Counted from the stretch's first letter, positions 1-6,825 are shown. The stretch is 10,241 nucleotides of DNA from Clostridia bacterium (GCA_017432405.1 JAFRJF010000122.1:1-10241); one strand, 5' to 3'. Translations and numbers: made by a program. Notes: generated by a model from the sequence alone, not told the origin.

Positions 1-2199
1 AATGTGAACGCGGGCACGGCGACAGTGACGCTCACCGACGTGGCGGGCGGCAATTACGTCGTCAATGGAGACAAGACCTTTACCATCAATAAAGCGGCCA
101 TGGTAGTTGAGGCCGAGGGCTACAAGGGAGAATACGACGGCGAGGCCCACGGCATCACCGTGAACGTGATCGAACCGAGTACCGGCTACATCATAAAGTA
201 CGGCACAGTGGAAGGCACGTATGACAAGGACAGCCTGACCTACACCGACGCGGGCGTGTACACCGTCTACTATCAGGTTACAGCGGAGAATTATGAGACT
301 GTGACCGGCAGCGCGACGGTGGAGATCACCACCAACAAGAAGACATCCATGACGGTTGTGGCCGAGGACTACAAGGGAGAATACGACCGCGAGGCCCACG
401 GCATCAAAGTGACCGTGACCGAGCCAAAGACCGGCTACACCGTGAAGTACAGCACGGTGGATGGCACGTATGACAAGGACAGCCTGACCTACACCGACAC
501 GGGCGTGTACACCGTCTACTATCAGGTCACGGCGGAGAATTATGAGACTGTGACCGGCAGCGCGAAGGTGGAGATCACCGCCAGGATCCCCACCGACCTC
601 ACCATTGATTTGAGCGCCAAGACATACTACTACTACGCCAAGGCGAGGAAGCCTACAGTCACCGTGAAGGACGGCGACACCGTGGTGCCGGAAAACGAGT
701 ATAGGGTGACTTACAAAAATAATATACACGCGGGTACGGCGACGGTGAAGATTACCAGTTTCACCAAGGGGAACTACAGCTTCGCGGAGGAGAGGAACTT
801 CACGATCAAACCCAGAAACGTGCATTTAAAATATACGAAGCTTACTTTCACATACGATGGCAAATATCATCTGCCTTTGGCAAAAGCCATAGGCGTGTAT
901 CCGGCCGACGAAAATAAGTACAATGTGATCATGACCGGCAGCGGCAGAAATGTGGGCAGGTATATTGCGCGGACAACAGGAATCGACAATCCGGACTACC
1001 ACATGCTGGATGTAGGTGAAGAAACCCGGGTAATTTTCTACATCAACCCGCGCGGCGGGCGCGGCTCGGGCAGCTCGGGCAGTGGGAACGCGAGATTCGT
1101 GGCGGAAAAGAAAACCGGAACCGAGGGAATCGGAACCGTAACCTATGACGGCAAGGCGCAGGAGCCCAAGTTCGTGGTGAAATGTGTCTTCAACGACTCG
1201 AACGGCGTCGCTTCCAACACCGTGCTGACGGTGCCCGCCAGCGAGTACAAGGTAACCTATTCCAACAATGTGGATGTGGGCAAGGCGACGGTGAAGGTCA
1301 CCGATGTTCCCGGCGGCAATTTCATAGTGGACTTCAGCACGGAGTTTACCATCGCCCCCCGCAAGGCCACCGTGACCGCGAAGGATCAGCACGTAAAGAC
1401 CGTCGACAGCGTCAAAACCGGCGTGATGGCCGTGAAGGTGAAGGGCCTGGCAAAGGGCCATACGCTCAAGTCGGTGAAACTGGACGTCGACATCAAGGCG
1501 GGCGCGAAGAAGGGCAGGATCATCCCCGGCAGGGCGAAGATCGTGGACGCCGAGGGCAAGGACGTGACCCGGAACTACAAGCTCGACTATGCCGCCGGAA
1601 GCCTGGCCGTGACGGCGCCCAAGCCCGATTTCACGCTGCTGGCGCGAATGACGGTATCCGGAAACAGCAAGATGGCGCTGAAGGTTGCATGGACGGATGT
1701 CGCGGACGCCTGTGCGTATGACGTGTACTTCGCCAAGTGCGGCAGTGAGTTCAGGCTGAAGAAGACGGTTAAGGCTTCGAAACCCCGCGTCGTCCGATTC
1801 AAAGGCCTGGACAAGCGCGTGAGCTATAAGGCCTATGTCAAGGCCTGGAAGATGGTCAATAATCAGAAGGTCTACATCGGCAATGCCAGCCCCCAGGTGC
1901 ATGCCATCACGGGTGGATACACGAGCCAGGAATGCAACACGCAGTCCGTCAAGCTGAACAGGACGCGCCTGACCCTGAAGGCGGGCGGGAGCGCCAGTCT
2001 GAAGGCGAAACTGAAGTGCGTGAAATCGGGCAAGAAGCTGCTGGACCACGCCGATAAGGTTCGCTGGTACAGCACCGACGCCAACGTGGCCACTGTCGAC
2101 GCCAACGGCAAGGTAACTGCCGTCGGCAAGGGCAGCTGCACGATCTACGCCATCGCCAACAACGGCGTGCGCAGCAGCGCGAAGGTCAAGGTGAAGTAG
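1..2199 (+). CDS. Secreted modular protein with MBG-like repeats, Fn3-like and Big_2-type domains (5' partial)
   Basis: The reading frame is open from the first base (codons AAT GTG AAC) to a TAG at 2197-2199, so the true start lies upstream; 732 codons are visible. Counted from the first visible codon, residues 1-31 are the tail of a module ending in a TFTINK-like strand. Two near-identical 83-residue modules (GYKGEYDGEAHG type) follow to about 196. Next come MBG-like modules at about 197-271 and 272-350, a Gly/Ser linker (GGRGSGSSGSGN, about 352-363), an MBG module with YDGKAQEP and YSNNVDVGKATV signatures (to about 453), another to about 540, an Fn3-like segment at about 542-637 (VAWTDV, YDVYF) and a Big_2-like domain at about 648-732 (WYSTDANVATVDANGKVTAVGKG). 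These families are extracellular beta-sandwich stalks or adhesin modules. No LPXTG, SLH or membrane anchor is seen at the C-terminus, so any anchoring must come from the missing N-terminal part. The ligand is unknown. A secreted modular protein is clear; the adhesin role is inference. Confidence 0.88.
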   Translation, partial: NVNAGTATVTLTDVAGGNYVVNGDKTFTINKAAMVVEAEGYKGEYDGEAHGITVNVIEPSTGYIIKYGTVEGTYDKDSLTYTDAGVYTVYYQVTAENYETVTGSATVEITTNKKTSMTVVAEDYKGEYDREAHGIKVTVTEPKTGYTVKYSTVDGTYDKDSLTYTDTGVYTVYYQVTAENYETVTGSAKVEITARIPTDLTIDLSAKTYYYYAKARKPTVTVKDGDTVVPENEYRVTYKNNIHAGTATVKITSFTKGNYSFAEERNFTIKPRNVHLKYTKLTFTYDGKYHLPLAKAIGVYPADENKYNVIMTGSGRNVGRYIARTTGIDNPDYHMLDVGEETRVIFYINPRGGRGSGSSGSGNARFVAEKKTGTEGIGTVTYDGKAQEPKFVVKCVFNDSNGVASNTVLTVPASEYKVTYSNNVDVGKATVKVTDVPGGNFIVDFSTEFTIAPRKATVTAKDQHVKTVDSVKTGVMAVKVKGLAKGHTLKSVKLDVDIKAGAKKGRIIPGRAKIVDAEGKDVTRNYKLDYAAGSLAVTAPKPDFTLLARMTVSGNSKMALKVAWTDVADACAYDVYFAKCGSEFRLKKTVKASKPRVVRFKGLDKRVSYKAYVKAWKMVNNQKVYIGNASPQVHAITGGYTSQECNTQSVKLNRTRLTLKAGGSASLKAKLKCVKSGKKLLDHADKVRWYSTDANVATVDANGKVTAVGKGSCTIYAIANNGVRSSAKVKVK
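97..594 (+). repeat. Tandem 249-bp in-frame repeat (two copies)
   Basis: Two adjacent units of 249 bp (97-345 and 346-594) encode 83-residue modules of the surface protein. Their second halves are almost identical: 208-326 and 457-575 differ by about four bases by eye, two of them synonymous. The first halves have diverged more, for example VNVIEPSTGYIIKYG against VTVTEPKTGYTVKYS. The pattern points to recent duplication or gene conversion in the 3' half. Confidence 0.9.
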
Positions 2200-2221
2200 G
2201 ACAAGGGATACAGATCAAAGG

Positions 2222-2254
2222 GAGGGCGCTTTTGCCTCAGGCAAAAGCGCCCTC
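2222..2254. repeat. Perfect 15-bp hairpin, 3-nt loop
   Basis: The arm GAGGGCGCTTTTGCC (2222-2236) and its exact reverse complement (2240-2254) flank the loop TCA. It begins 23 nt after the stop of the surface protein gene. No T-tract follows on either strand, so it is not a textbook intrinsic terminator, though it may protect or define the 3' end of the upstream mRNA. The second hairpin follows directly, sharing base 2254. The tandem arrangement resembles REP-type palindromic elements; that reading is inference. Confidence 0.85.
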
Positions 2255-2280
2255 AGTATGTTGACAAAGTCAACATACTG
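2254..2280. repeat. Perfect 12-bp hairpin, 3-nt loop
   Basis: The arm CAGTATGTTGAC (2254-2265) pairs perfectly with 2269-2280 around an AAA loop. It is fused to the preceding 15-bp hairpin and ends just before the closing helix of the putative RNA at 2282. A TTGACA at 2261-2266 looks like a -35 box, but no good -10 lies at the right distance (2284-2289 reads GATCGT), so I do not call a promoter. Confidence 0.85.
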
Positions 2281-2281
2281 C

Positions 2282-2498
2282 CAGATCGTTGAGAAAGGGT
2301 GCAAGCCAAGGAAGGCGACCCTGCAAATGAGGGCGCTTACACAGACGTAAGTAACCGAATTTGCAGGGTCGGCTGACGCAGGAAGCAGTAATTCCCACCG
2401 CGATGCGGTCCTTTCAGGGGATTTCTGCGGTTGTGCCCTTTGTCAGCGGTCTGACCCACGACAGGGGCGGCACAAATGCCGCCCCTGTCGGGTTTTTT
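2282..2498 (+). ncRNA. Putative structured non-coding RNA (three-way junction) ending in an intrinsic terminator
   Basis: Hand folding gives one closing helix of 23 positions, 2282-2304 with 2431-2453, with a single G-G mismatch (2293/2442) and four G-U pairs. Inside it, helix 2 is a perfect 13 bp (2316-2328 with 2359-2371) that encloses a small CTTAC/GTAAG hairpin (2336-2340 with 2347-2351). Helix 3 pairs 2385-2396 with 2418-2428 (one bulge, one mismatch) and encloses ACCGC/GCGGT (2397-2401 with 2405-2409). Only GG separates helix 3 from the closing helix, and a strong plus-strand terminator follows within 6 nt. No convincing protein reading frame explains this structure. Its strand is set by the terminator. 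Possible families are raiA-type RNA or another Clostridia-specific RNA. A 6S RNA is less likely because the fold is branched rather than rod-like, and I see no signature of tmRNA, RNase P or a T-box. It could instead be a structured 3' UTR of the surface protein mRNA. Start and family are uncertain; the fold itself is well supported. Confidence 0.6.
2459..2498 (+). terminator. Strong intrinsic terminator, plus strand
   Basis: A perfect 14-bp GC-rich stem (2459-2472 with 2477-2490, loop CAAA) is followed by GG and six T's (2493-2498). The T-tract fixes the plus-strand direction. It ends the RNA described at 2282, or read-through from the surface protein gene. On the minus strand the stem lies 16 nt beyond the glyS stop but lacks a T-tract there, so its use by glyS is doubtful. 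Confidence 0.85.
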
Positions 2499-2505
2499 AT
2501 TAATA

Positions 2506-3885
2506 TCAGAAGTCGATCTTCTCCTCCAGCCAGCTCACCAGCTCATCCACGGCCACCAGCTCCTGCTGCATGGTGTCGCGGTCGCGGACGGTGACCTTGC
2601 CGGTCTCGGCGGTGTCGAAGTCCACGCAGATGCAGTACGGGATGCCGGCCTCGTCGGCGCGGCGGTAGCGCTTGCCGATGGAACCCGTCTCGTCGTAGTC
2701 GCACATGAACTTTTTGCTCAGATTCGCGTACAGCTCCCGGGCCTGGTCGCCCAGCTTGTTCTTCTGAAGCGGCATGACGGAAACCTTGTAGGGGGCCAGG
2801 GCCGGGTGCAGGCGCAGCACCACGCGGCTGTCGCCGCCCTCCAGCTCCTCCTCGTCATAGGCGTTGCACAGGAAGGCCAGCACGGCGCGATCCACGCCCA
2901 GCGAGGGCTCCACACAGTAGGGGATGAACTTCTCACCGGTGGCGGGGTCCAGGTACTCCATGCTCTTGCCGGAGTGCTCCTGGTGCTGGGTCAGGTCGTA
3001 GTCGGTGCGGTCCGCCACGCCCCACAGCTCGCCCCAGCCGAAGGGGAACAGGAACTCGAAGTCGGTGGTCGCCTTGGAATAGAAGGCCAGCTTCTCCGGC
3101 TCGTGGTCCCTCAGGCGCAGGTTTTCTTCCTTGATGCCCAGGCTCAGCAGCCAGTTCTTGCAGAAGGTGCGCCAGTAGTTGAACCACTCCAGGTCCTCGC
3201 CGGGCTTGCAGAAGAATTCCAGCTCCATCTGCTCGAACTCGCGCACGCGGAAGATGAAGTTGCCGGGGGTGATCTCGTTGCGGAAGCTCTTGCCGATCTG
3301 GCAGATGCCGGCGGGCAGCTTCTTGCGGGTGGTGCGCATGGCGTTCTGGAAGTTCACGAAGATGCCCTGGGCCGTCTCGGGCCGCAGGTACAGCTCCGCA
3401 GCGCTGTCCTGGTTCACGCCCTGGAAGGTCTTGAACATCAGGTTGAACTGGCGGATGCCGGTGAAATCCTTCTTGCCGCAGACGGGGCAGACGATGTCGT
3501 GCTCGGCGATGTAGGTCTCCAGCTGCTCGTTGGTCCAGCCGTCGCCGGTCTCGGCGCCGTTCGTGAACTTCTCGATCAGGTTGTCGGCGCGGAAGCGGGC
3601 CTTGCAGGCCTTGCAGTCCATCAGCGGATCGTTGAAGCCGCCCACGTGGCCCGAGGCCACCCACACCTCGCGGTTCATCAGGATCGCGCAATCCAGGCCC
3701 GCGTTGTAGGGGCTCTCCTGCACGAACTTGCGCCACCAGGCCTTTTTCACGTTGTTCTTGAATTCCACACCCAGGGGGCCGTAGTCCCAGGTGTTGGCCA
3801 GGCCACCGTAGATCTCGGAGCCCGCGAAGATGTAGCCGCGGTTCTTGCACAGCGCGACCAGCTTGTCCATCGTCAGTTTCGCCAT
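2506..3885 (-). CDS. glyS: Glycyl-tRNA synthetase, homodimeric (alpha2) type
   Basis: This 459-residue class II aminoacyl-tRNA synthetase charges tRNA-Gly with glycine using ATP in the cytosol. Its length is normal for the alpha2 type found in many Gram-positives and archaea, unlike the alpha2beta2 GlyQ/GlyS enzyme. The N-terminus has [18 protein letters not shown] (about 22-39). Two CxxC pairs (Cys91/Cys94 and Cys133/Cys136) look like a zinc-binding insertion. Motif 2 is [21 protein letters not shown] (about 201-221) and motif 3 is [13 protein letters not shown] (about 327-339). The C-terminal anticodon-binding domain covers about 365-459 ([26 protein letters not shown]). The start at 3885 is chosen over upstream in-frame codons because GAGG lies 8 nt before it and MAKLTMDKL matches the usual N-terminus. 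The gap to the upstream gene is 86 nt and holds no T-box, so tRNA-responsive control is not seen here. The annotated family name is often glyQS or glyS. Confidence 0.97.
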   Translation of the reverse strand: MAKLTMDKLVALCKNRGYIFAGSEIYGGLANTWDYGPLGVEFKNNVKKAWWRKFVQESPYNAGLDCAILMNREVWVASGHVGGFNDPLMDCKACKARFRADNLIEKFTNGAETGDGWTNEQLETYIAEHDIVCPVCGKKDFTGIRQFNLMFKTFQGVNQDSAAELYLRPETAQGIFVNFQNAMRTTRKKLPAGICQIGKSFRNEITPGNFIFRVREFEQMELEFFCKPGEDLEWFNYWRTFCKNWLLSLGIKEENLRLRDHEPEKLAFYSKATTDFEFLFPFGWGELWGVADRTDYDLTQHQEHSGKSMEYLDPATGEKFIPYCVEPSLGVDRAVLAFLCNAYDEEELEGGDSRVVLRLHPALAPYKVSVMPLQKNKLGDQARELYANLSKKFMCDYDETGSIGKRYRRADEAGIPYCICVDFDTAETGKVTVRDRDTMQQELVAVDELVSWLEEKIDF

Positions 3886-3938
3886 TGCGCTAACCTCTTT
3901 TGATTGTATTTGCGCGGGGAACGCGCAGGTTGATATAA

Positions 3939-3967
3939 AGGTTAGCAGATTTTTGAAGAGGTTGCAA
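3939..3967 (-). promoter_or_regulatory. Weak candidate promoter for glyS
   Basis: On the minus strand TTGCAA (3967-3962) and TAACCT (3944-3939) are 17 nt apart, matching sigma-A boxes at about 4/6 and 3/6. A small perfect hairpin, TGCGCG/CGCGCA (3911-3916 with 3922-3927), would lie in the leader. The boxes are weak, so glyS may equally be read from the upstream gene. Confidence 0.25.
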
Positions 3968-3971
3968 CGGG

Positions 3972-5111
3972 TTATTGTAAATTCTGATTTGGCGTTTCCT
4001 CCGTCACCCAGAAGCCCGCCTCGCCCTCGCCGGGCAGCCACTGGCAGTCCTCCAGACCCGCAGGAGGCTCGGGAGTGCGGCGGGCGGGCAGGGCGTGGCG
4101 GATGGCGGTGATCCTCCCGCCGTCGACCTTCAGCCCCACGAGGCTGTCCCTGTAGCCAGAGCCGTCCGGCATGGGCCAGGCGACGTAGGTGAAGCCGTCG
4201 TCCGGAGCGTCGACTGCCTGCGCCTGGGTGGCGAACAGTCGGCGCAGGGCTTCGGCGACGCCTGGCCAGGGCACGGTGATGTCCAGTCCCAGCCGCCTTG
4301 CGGCGGTGACGGGATCGGTTGACAGCGCCGCAGGCTCGGGCGCCGTTCCGGCCGTGCCGGCATCAGGTTCGGCTTGGGCACTCCCTGCTTCAGGCACAGC
4401 CTGTGGAACTTCGGCTTCCTGCTCAGCCTGCGCCTGTGCGCTTTGATGTGCCTCGGCCCTGTCGCCCCGGCTGGCCAAGCGGCGCAGGCGCGCGCGGGTC
4501 ATCGTATAGATGCGCACATCGCCGCGCGTCTCCTCGCCGCCCTCCCCGGCCCCATCGACCGGCATCGCCTGTGGCGGTCGATCGTCAGGGGAAATCCCGA
4601 TTGGCATCGTCGCGTCCGGCGAATCTTCAATCGGCGCTTCGGAAGCGGCAGGCGTTGGCTCCGGTTCGGGCAGATCAGCCGCGGGGGCGACGTCGTTCTC
4701 CCCCGGGGCGAACAGCGCGCAGGCAGCGCGCTCAAGAGCACGGGCGTCCACCGTCCGGGAGCCCTCCACATTGCCGGTCAGCGCCAGCGCGCAGGGCCCG
4801 CCCGTGGCGACGACAGCGATCCAGGGATAGGCCTCCAGGGGCCGGCCTGCGATGCTGCGGGGGTCGAACTGCCACGCCAGCGCCAGCTGGCCCCGCCGGT
4901 CGCGGCTCAGCGGTCCGATGGGCGCGGCATAGTATTCGCCGTTCTGCTGCCCCACCAGGGCCGCAACCAGCTCGCCCACCCCCTGGGGCGCGGTGATAAT
5001 GAAGTACATGCTGCCCGTCAGCGTCCGCCGTTCCAGCCGGACATGGCCGCCGTAGCCCGGCATGACCGCCCGAAGCATGATAAACGCCCGCCGGTATTCG
5101 TTTCGAATCAT
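3972..5111 (-). CDS. Unrecognised 379-residue protein with a long acidic Ala/Pro/Glu linker
   Basis: I do not recognise this protein. It has an N-terminal globular part (about 1-122; [16 protein letters not shown], then [21 protein letters not shown] and a [11 protein letters not shown] segment), a disordered-looking linker rich in Ala, Pro, Glu and Gln (about 123-262), and a C-terminal globular part (about 265-379; [56 protein letters not shown], then GFWVTEE). No signal peptide or transmembrane helix is visible, so it is probably cytosolic. Two ATGs compete: the first (5117) would leave only 1 nt after AGGAGG (5124-5119), while the second (5111) leaves 7 nt, so I use 5111. It lies 69 nt downstream of the XRE/S24 regulator gene on the same strand and 86 nt upstream of glyS. 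The ribosome binding site can be hidden in a hairpin (5115-5149). Its domain order, globular-linker-globular, would suit a scaffold or two-site binding protein, but that is a guess. Confidence 0.8.
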   Translation of the reverse strand: MIRNEYRRAFIMLRAVMPGYGGHVRLERRTLTGSMYFIITAPQGVGELVAALVGQQNGEYYAAPIGPLSRDRRGQLALAWQFDPRSIAGRPLEAYPWIAVVATGGPCALALTGNVEGSRTVDARALERAACALFAPGENDVAPAADLPEPEPTPAASEAPIEDSPDATMPIGISPDDRPPQAMPVDGAGEGGEETRGDVRIYTMTRARLRRLASRGDRAEAHQSAQAQAEQEAEVPQAVPEAGSAQAEPDAGTAGTAPEPAALSTDPVTAARRLGLDITVPWPGVAEALRRLFATQAQAVDAPDDGFTYVAWPMPDGSGYRDSLVGLKVDGGRITAIRHALPARRTPEPPAGLEDCQWLPGEGEAGFWVTEETPNQNLQ

Positions 5112-5114
5112 GGT

Positions 5115-5149
5115 CATCCCTCCTGTGTCATGGGTATGCGGGAGGGATG
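5115..5149 (-). promoter_or_regulatory. Leader hairpin that sequesters the ribosome binding site
   Basis: In the minus-strand RNA, CATCCCTCC (5149-5141) is perfectly complementary to GGAGGGATG (5123-5115), a 9-bp GC-rich stem with a 17-nt loop. The 3' arm contains most of the AGGAGG ribosome binding site and the discarded first ATG of the 379-residue gene, whose start is 4 nt beyond the stem. Pairing would block ribosome access, so translation may be conditional. No known riboswitch aptamer is recognised in the 69-nt gap. Confidence 0.5.
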
Positions 5150-5158
5150 GGCGTCATT

Positions 5159-5180
5159 CTGATTTTTCGAGCTCAAATCA
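5159..5180. repeat. Imperfect AT-rich hairpin after the regulator gene
   Basis: TGATTT (5160-5165) pairs with AAATCA (5175-5180) around a 9-nt loop containing the palindrome GAGCTC. It lies directly after the stop codon of the XRE/S24 gene on the minus strand. The stretch 5159-5173 matches the left arm of the hairpin at 7315 in 14 of 15 bases. No T-tract follows, so termination would be weak at best. Confidence 0.45.
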
Positions 5181-5882
5181 TCACAGCCGCCGCGTCAGCG
5201 ACACGCACCGGCCCAGCACCTTCACGTCCATGATCGTGCCCACCGTGGCGGTGAATTCGTGGTCGAAGGCCTGCATCTGTATGCGTCCGCCGTCCAGCTT
5301 CAGCAGCTTGCGGACCATGCGCTGGCCCTGGTAGTCCACCAGCATCAGCTGGCCGTCCTCGGCCTTGGAGGCGGGCACCACCAGCAGCAGGTCGCCGGCG
5401 TGGACGCGAAAGCCCCTCAGCATGTCGTCCGGGCAGCGGTAATACAGCACCTTGTCCGGCGCGCCGCCCTCGATCTTGCCGTTCACGATGGGCGTGAGCA
5501 CGTGGTCGATCACCAGCCCGTCCGGCGACATCACCGGCACCCGCTTCACCACGCCGCCCAGGGCGTCCAGCCAGGCGTCCGACGATTCCTCCGACGCCTT
5601 CCTGGCGTTCTCGGCCTGCTCCTGGGCCGAAAGCACATAGGCCCGGGGCTTCGGGCGCAGCTTCACCTCCGGTTCTGCGGCCACCTCCAGCTCCGTGGAT
5701 ACCGGGTTGGCCACCCCCAGCACCTTCAGTATGCGCTGGGCCTGCTCGTCCGAGACGATCTTTCGCCCGGACTCCACGTCCTTGATAAAGCTCTCCGCCA
5801 GGCCGCACTTCCTGCCCAGCGCCTTCTCCGTCATCCTGGCCTTGATCCTGGCCTTCTGTATGGTATCGCCCAATCGGCTCAT
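5181..5882 (-). CDS. XRE-family regulator with C-terminal S24/LexA-like domain, apparently without the catalytic dyad
   Basis: The 233-residue protein has an N-terminal helix-turn-helix of the XRE/Cro type (about 5-57; LGDTIQKARIKARMTEKALGRKCGLAESFIKDVESGRK), a charged linker (about 65-112) and a C-terminal part (about 115-226) resembling the S24 fold of LexA/CI repressors (FRVHAGDLLLVVP, DGQLMLVDYQGQRMVRKLLKLDGG). In S24 self-cleaving proteins a Ser in GDSM and a Lys in VKR form the dyad. Here the matching places read PDDM (Asp153) and VRK (Arg191), so self-cleavage is doubtful. It probably binds DNA in the cytosol; targets are unknown, with its own operon and the downstream 379-residue gene as first candidates. 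GGAGG lies 8 nt before the ATG. It begins 22 nt after the rluD stop, so it is likely co-transcribed with lspA-rluD. No phage genes surround it, which argues against a prophage repressor. Confidence 0.85.
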   Translation of the reverse strand: MSRLGDTIQKARIKARMTEKALGRKCGLAESFIKDVESGRKIVSDEQAQRILKVLGVANPVSTELEVAAEPEVKLRPKPRAYVLSAQEQAENARKASEESSDAWLDALGGVVKRVPVMSPDGLVIDHVLTPIVNGKIEGGAPDKVLYYRCPDDMLRGFRVHAGDLLLVVPASKAEDGQLMLVDYQGQRMVRKLLKLDGGRIQMQAFDHEFTATVGTIMDVKVLGRCVSLTRRL

Positions 5883-5904
5883 TTGATTGCCCTCCGAAAT
5901 GATC

Positions 5905-6825
5905 TTATTTTTTCAGCTTTTCCAGCCACCAGGTAAACCGCGCTTCCGGCTCTGCCTCGAACAGCATATCCTCGCCCGTGCGGGGATGGACGAAGCCCAG
6001 CCGGAAGGCATGCAGCAGCTGGCCGCCCTCCACCGGGTATGGGGACTTCTTCGGCCCGTACACCGGGTCGCCCAGCACCGGGTGGCCGATGGAGGCCATG
6101 TGCACGCGGATCTGGTGGGTGCGCCCGGTGGTCAGCCGCGCCTCGATCAGCGTGGCGCCACGCAGCGGCTCCAGCGCCGTCCAGTGGGTGGTCGCTTCCC
6201 GCCCGCCGGGCACGATGGCCATGCGCTTGCGATCGGTAGGATGCCGCCCGATGGGGCCCTCCACGGTGCCTTCATCCTCGCGGAAGCCGCCGATCACGAT
6301 GGCCCGGTAGGCCCGCTTCACCGTGTGGGCCTTGATCTGCTCGGACAGGGAAACGTGGGCGAAGTCATTCTTGGCCACCAGCAGCAGCCCAGAGGTATCC
6401 TTGTCGATGCGATGGACGATGCCCGGCCGGATCTCGCCGCCGATGCCGGACAGGTTGTCCAGATGCTTCAGCAGCGCGTTTACCAGCGTGCCGCGCTCGT
6501 TGCCCGCCGCCGGATGCACCACCATGCCCGATGGCTTGAACACCACCGCCAGGTCGTCGTCCTGATAGAGTATGTCCAGGTCGATGTCCTCGGCCTCCAC
6601 GGCCACCGGGGCCGCCGGGGGCACCTCCACCCGCAGGGCCATGCCCGCCTTCAGCCTGAAGCCGGCCTTGGCCTGTGCCGCGCCGTCCACGAGGACGCAA
6701 CCCTGTTTGATCAGCGCCCCGGCTCTTGAGCGGGTGACCCCCGCCAGCTCCGCAGCGAGCACGTCCAGCCGCTCCCCCTCCCGGTCCGCTTCGACGCGGG
6801 CTGTATAGACGAGGCTATTATCCAT
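5905..6825 (-). CDS. rluD: RluA/RluD-family 23S rRNA pseudouridine synthase
   Basis: The 306-residue enzyme isomerises specific uridines to pseudouridine in large-subunit rRNA (RluD family). An S4 RNA-binding domain covers about 15-70 (GERLDVLAAELAGVTRSRAGALIKQGCVLVDG). The catalytic domain has DDDLAVVFKPSGMVVHPAAG (about 89-108) and the signature HRIDKDTSGLLLVAKN (138-153), where Asp141 is the expected nucleophile; RTHQIRVHMASIGHPVLGDPVYG (about 245-267) is the second family block. The length is normal. The start at 6825 is chosen because a purine-rich GGGGGGAGAAGG precedes it and the next upstream Met gives a non-family extension. The ATG overlaps the end of lspA by 8 nt (ATGGATAA), which suggests translational coupling; lspA next to an rluD-like gene is a frequent bacterial arrangement. 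The exact rRNA target cannot be told from sequence, so the symbol is by family. Confidence 0.94.
   Translation of the reverse strand: MDNSLVYTARVEADREGERLDVLAAELAGVTRSRAGALIKQGCVLVDGAAQAKAGFRLKAGMALRVEVPPAAPVAVEAEDIDLDILYQDDDLAVVFKPSGMVVHPAAGNERGTLVNALLKHLDNLSGIGGEIRPGIVHRIDKDTSGLLLVAKNDFAHVSLSEQIKAHTVKRAYRAIVIGGFREDEGTVEGPIGRHPTDRKRMAIVPGGREATTHWTALEPLRGATLIEARLTTGRTHQIRVHMASIGHPVLGDPVYGPKKSPYPVEGGQLLHAFRLGFVHPRTGEDMLFEAEPEARFTWWLEKLKK

Noticed and set aside
826..2049. 407-codon open frame on the minus strand across the surface protein gene
   Set aside because: It lies opposite a clear modular protein, has no ribosome binding site or recognisable domain, and its composition is that of a reversed GC-rich gene.
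2282..2453. 6S RNA, tmRNA, RNase P RNA or SRP RNA
   Set aside because: The fold is branched, unlike rod-shaped 6S RNA. I do not see the tRNA-like ends of tmRNA or the conserved cores of RNase P. A GGAAGCAG stretch recalls SRP RNA, but the rest of that domain is missing.
2361..2594. Small 77-codon plus-strand frame
   Set aside because: It runs through helices of the RNA, the terminator and the glyS end; no ribosome binding site or domain supports it.
2476..3903. 475-codon plus-strand frame opposite glyS
   Set aside because: It mirrors the glyS gene almost end to end with Leu/Ala/His-rich composition typical of an antisense shadow. It also starts inside the terminator.
3886..3971. T-box leader before glyS
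   Set aside because: The gap is only 86 nt, has no T-box sequence and no antiterminator/terminator pair.
3886..4041. N-terminal extension of glyS by 52 codons
   Set aside because: It would overlap the preceding gene, lacks family similarity, and the start at 3885 has a well-placed ribosome binding site.
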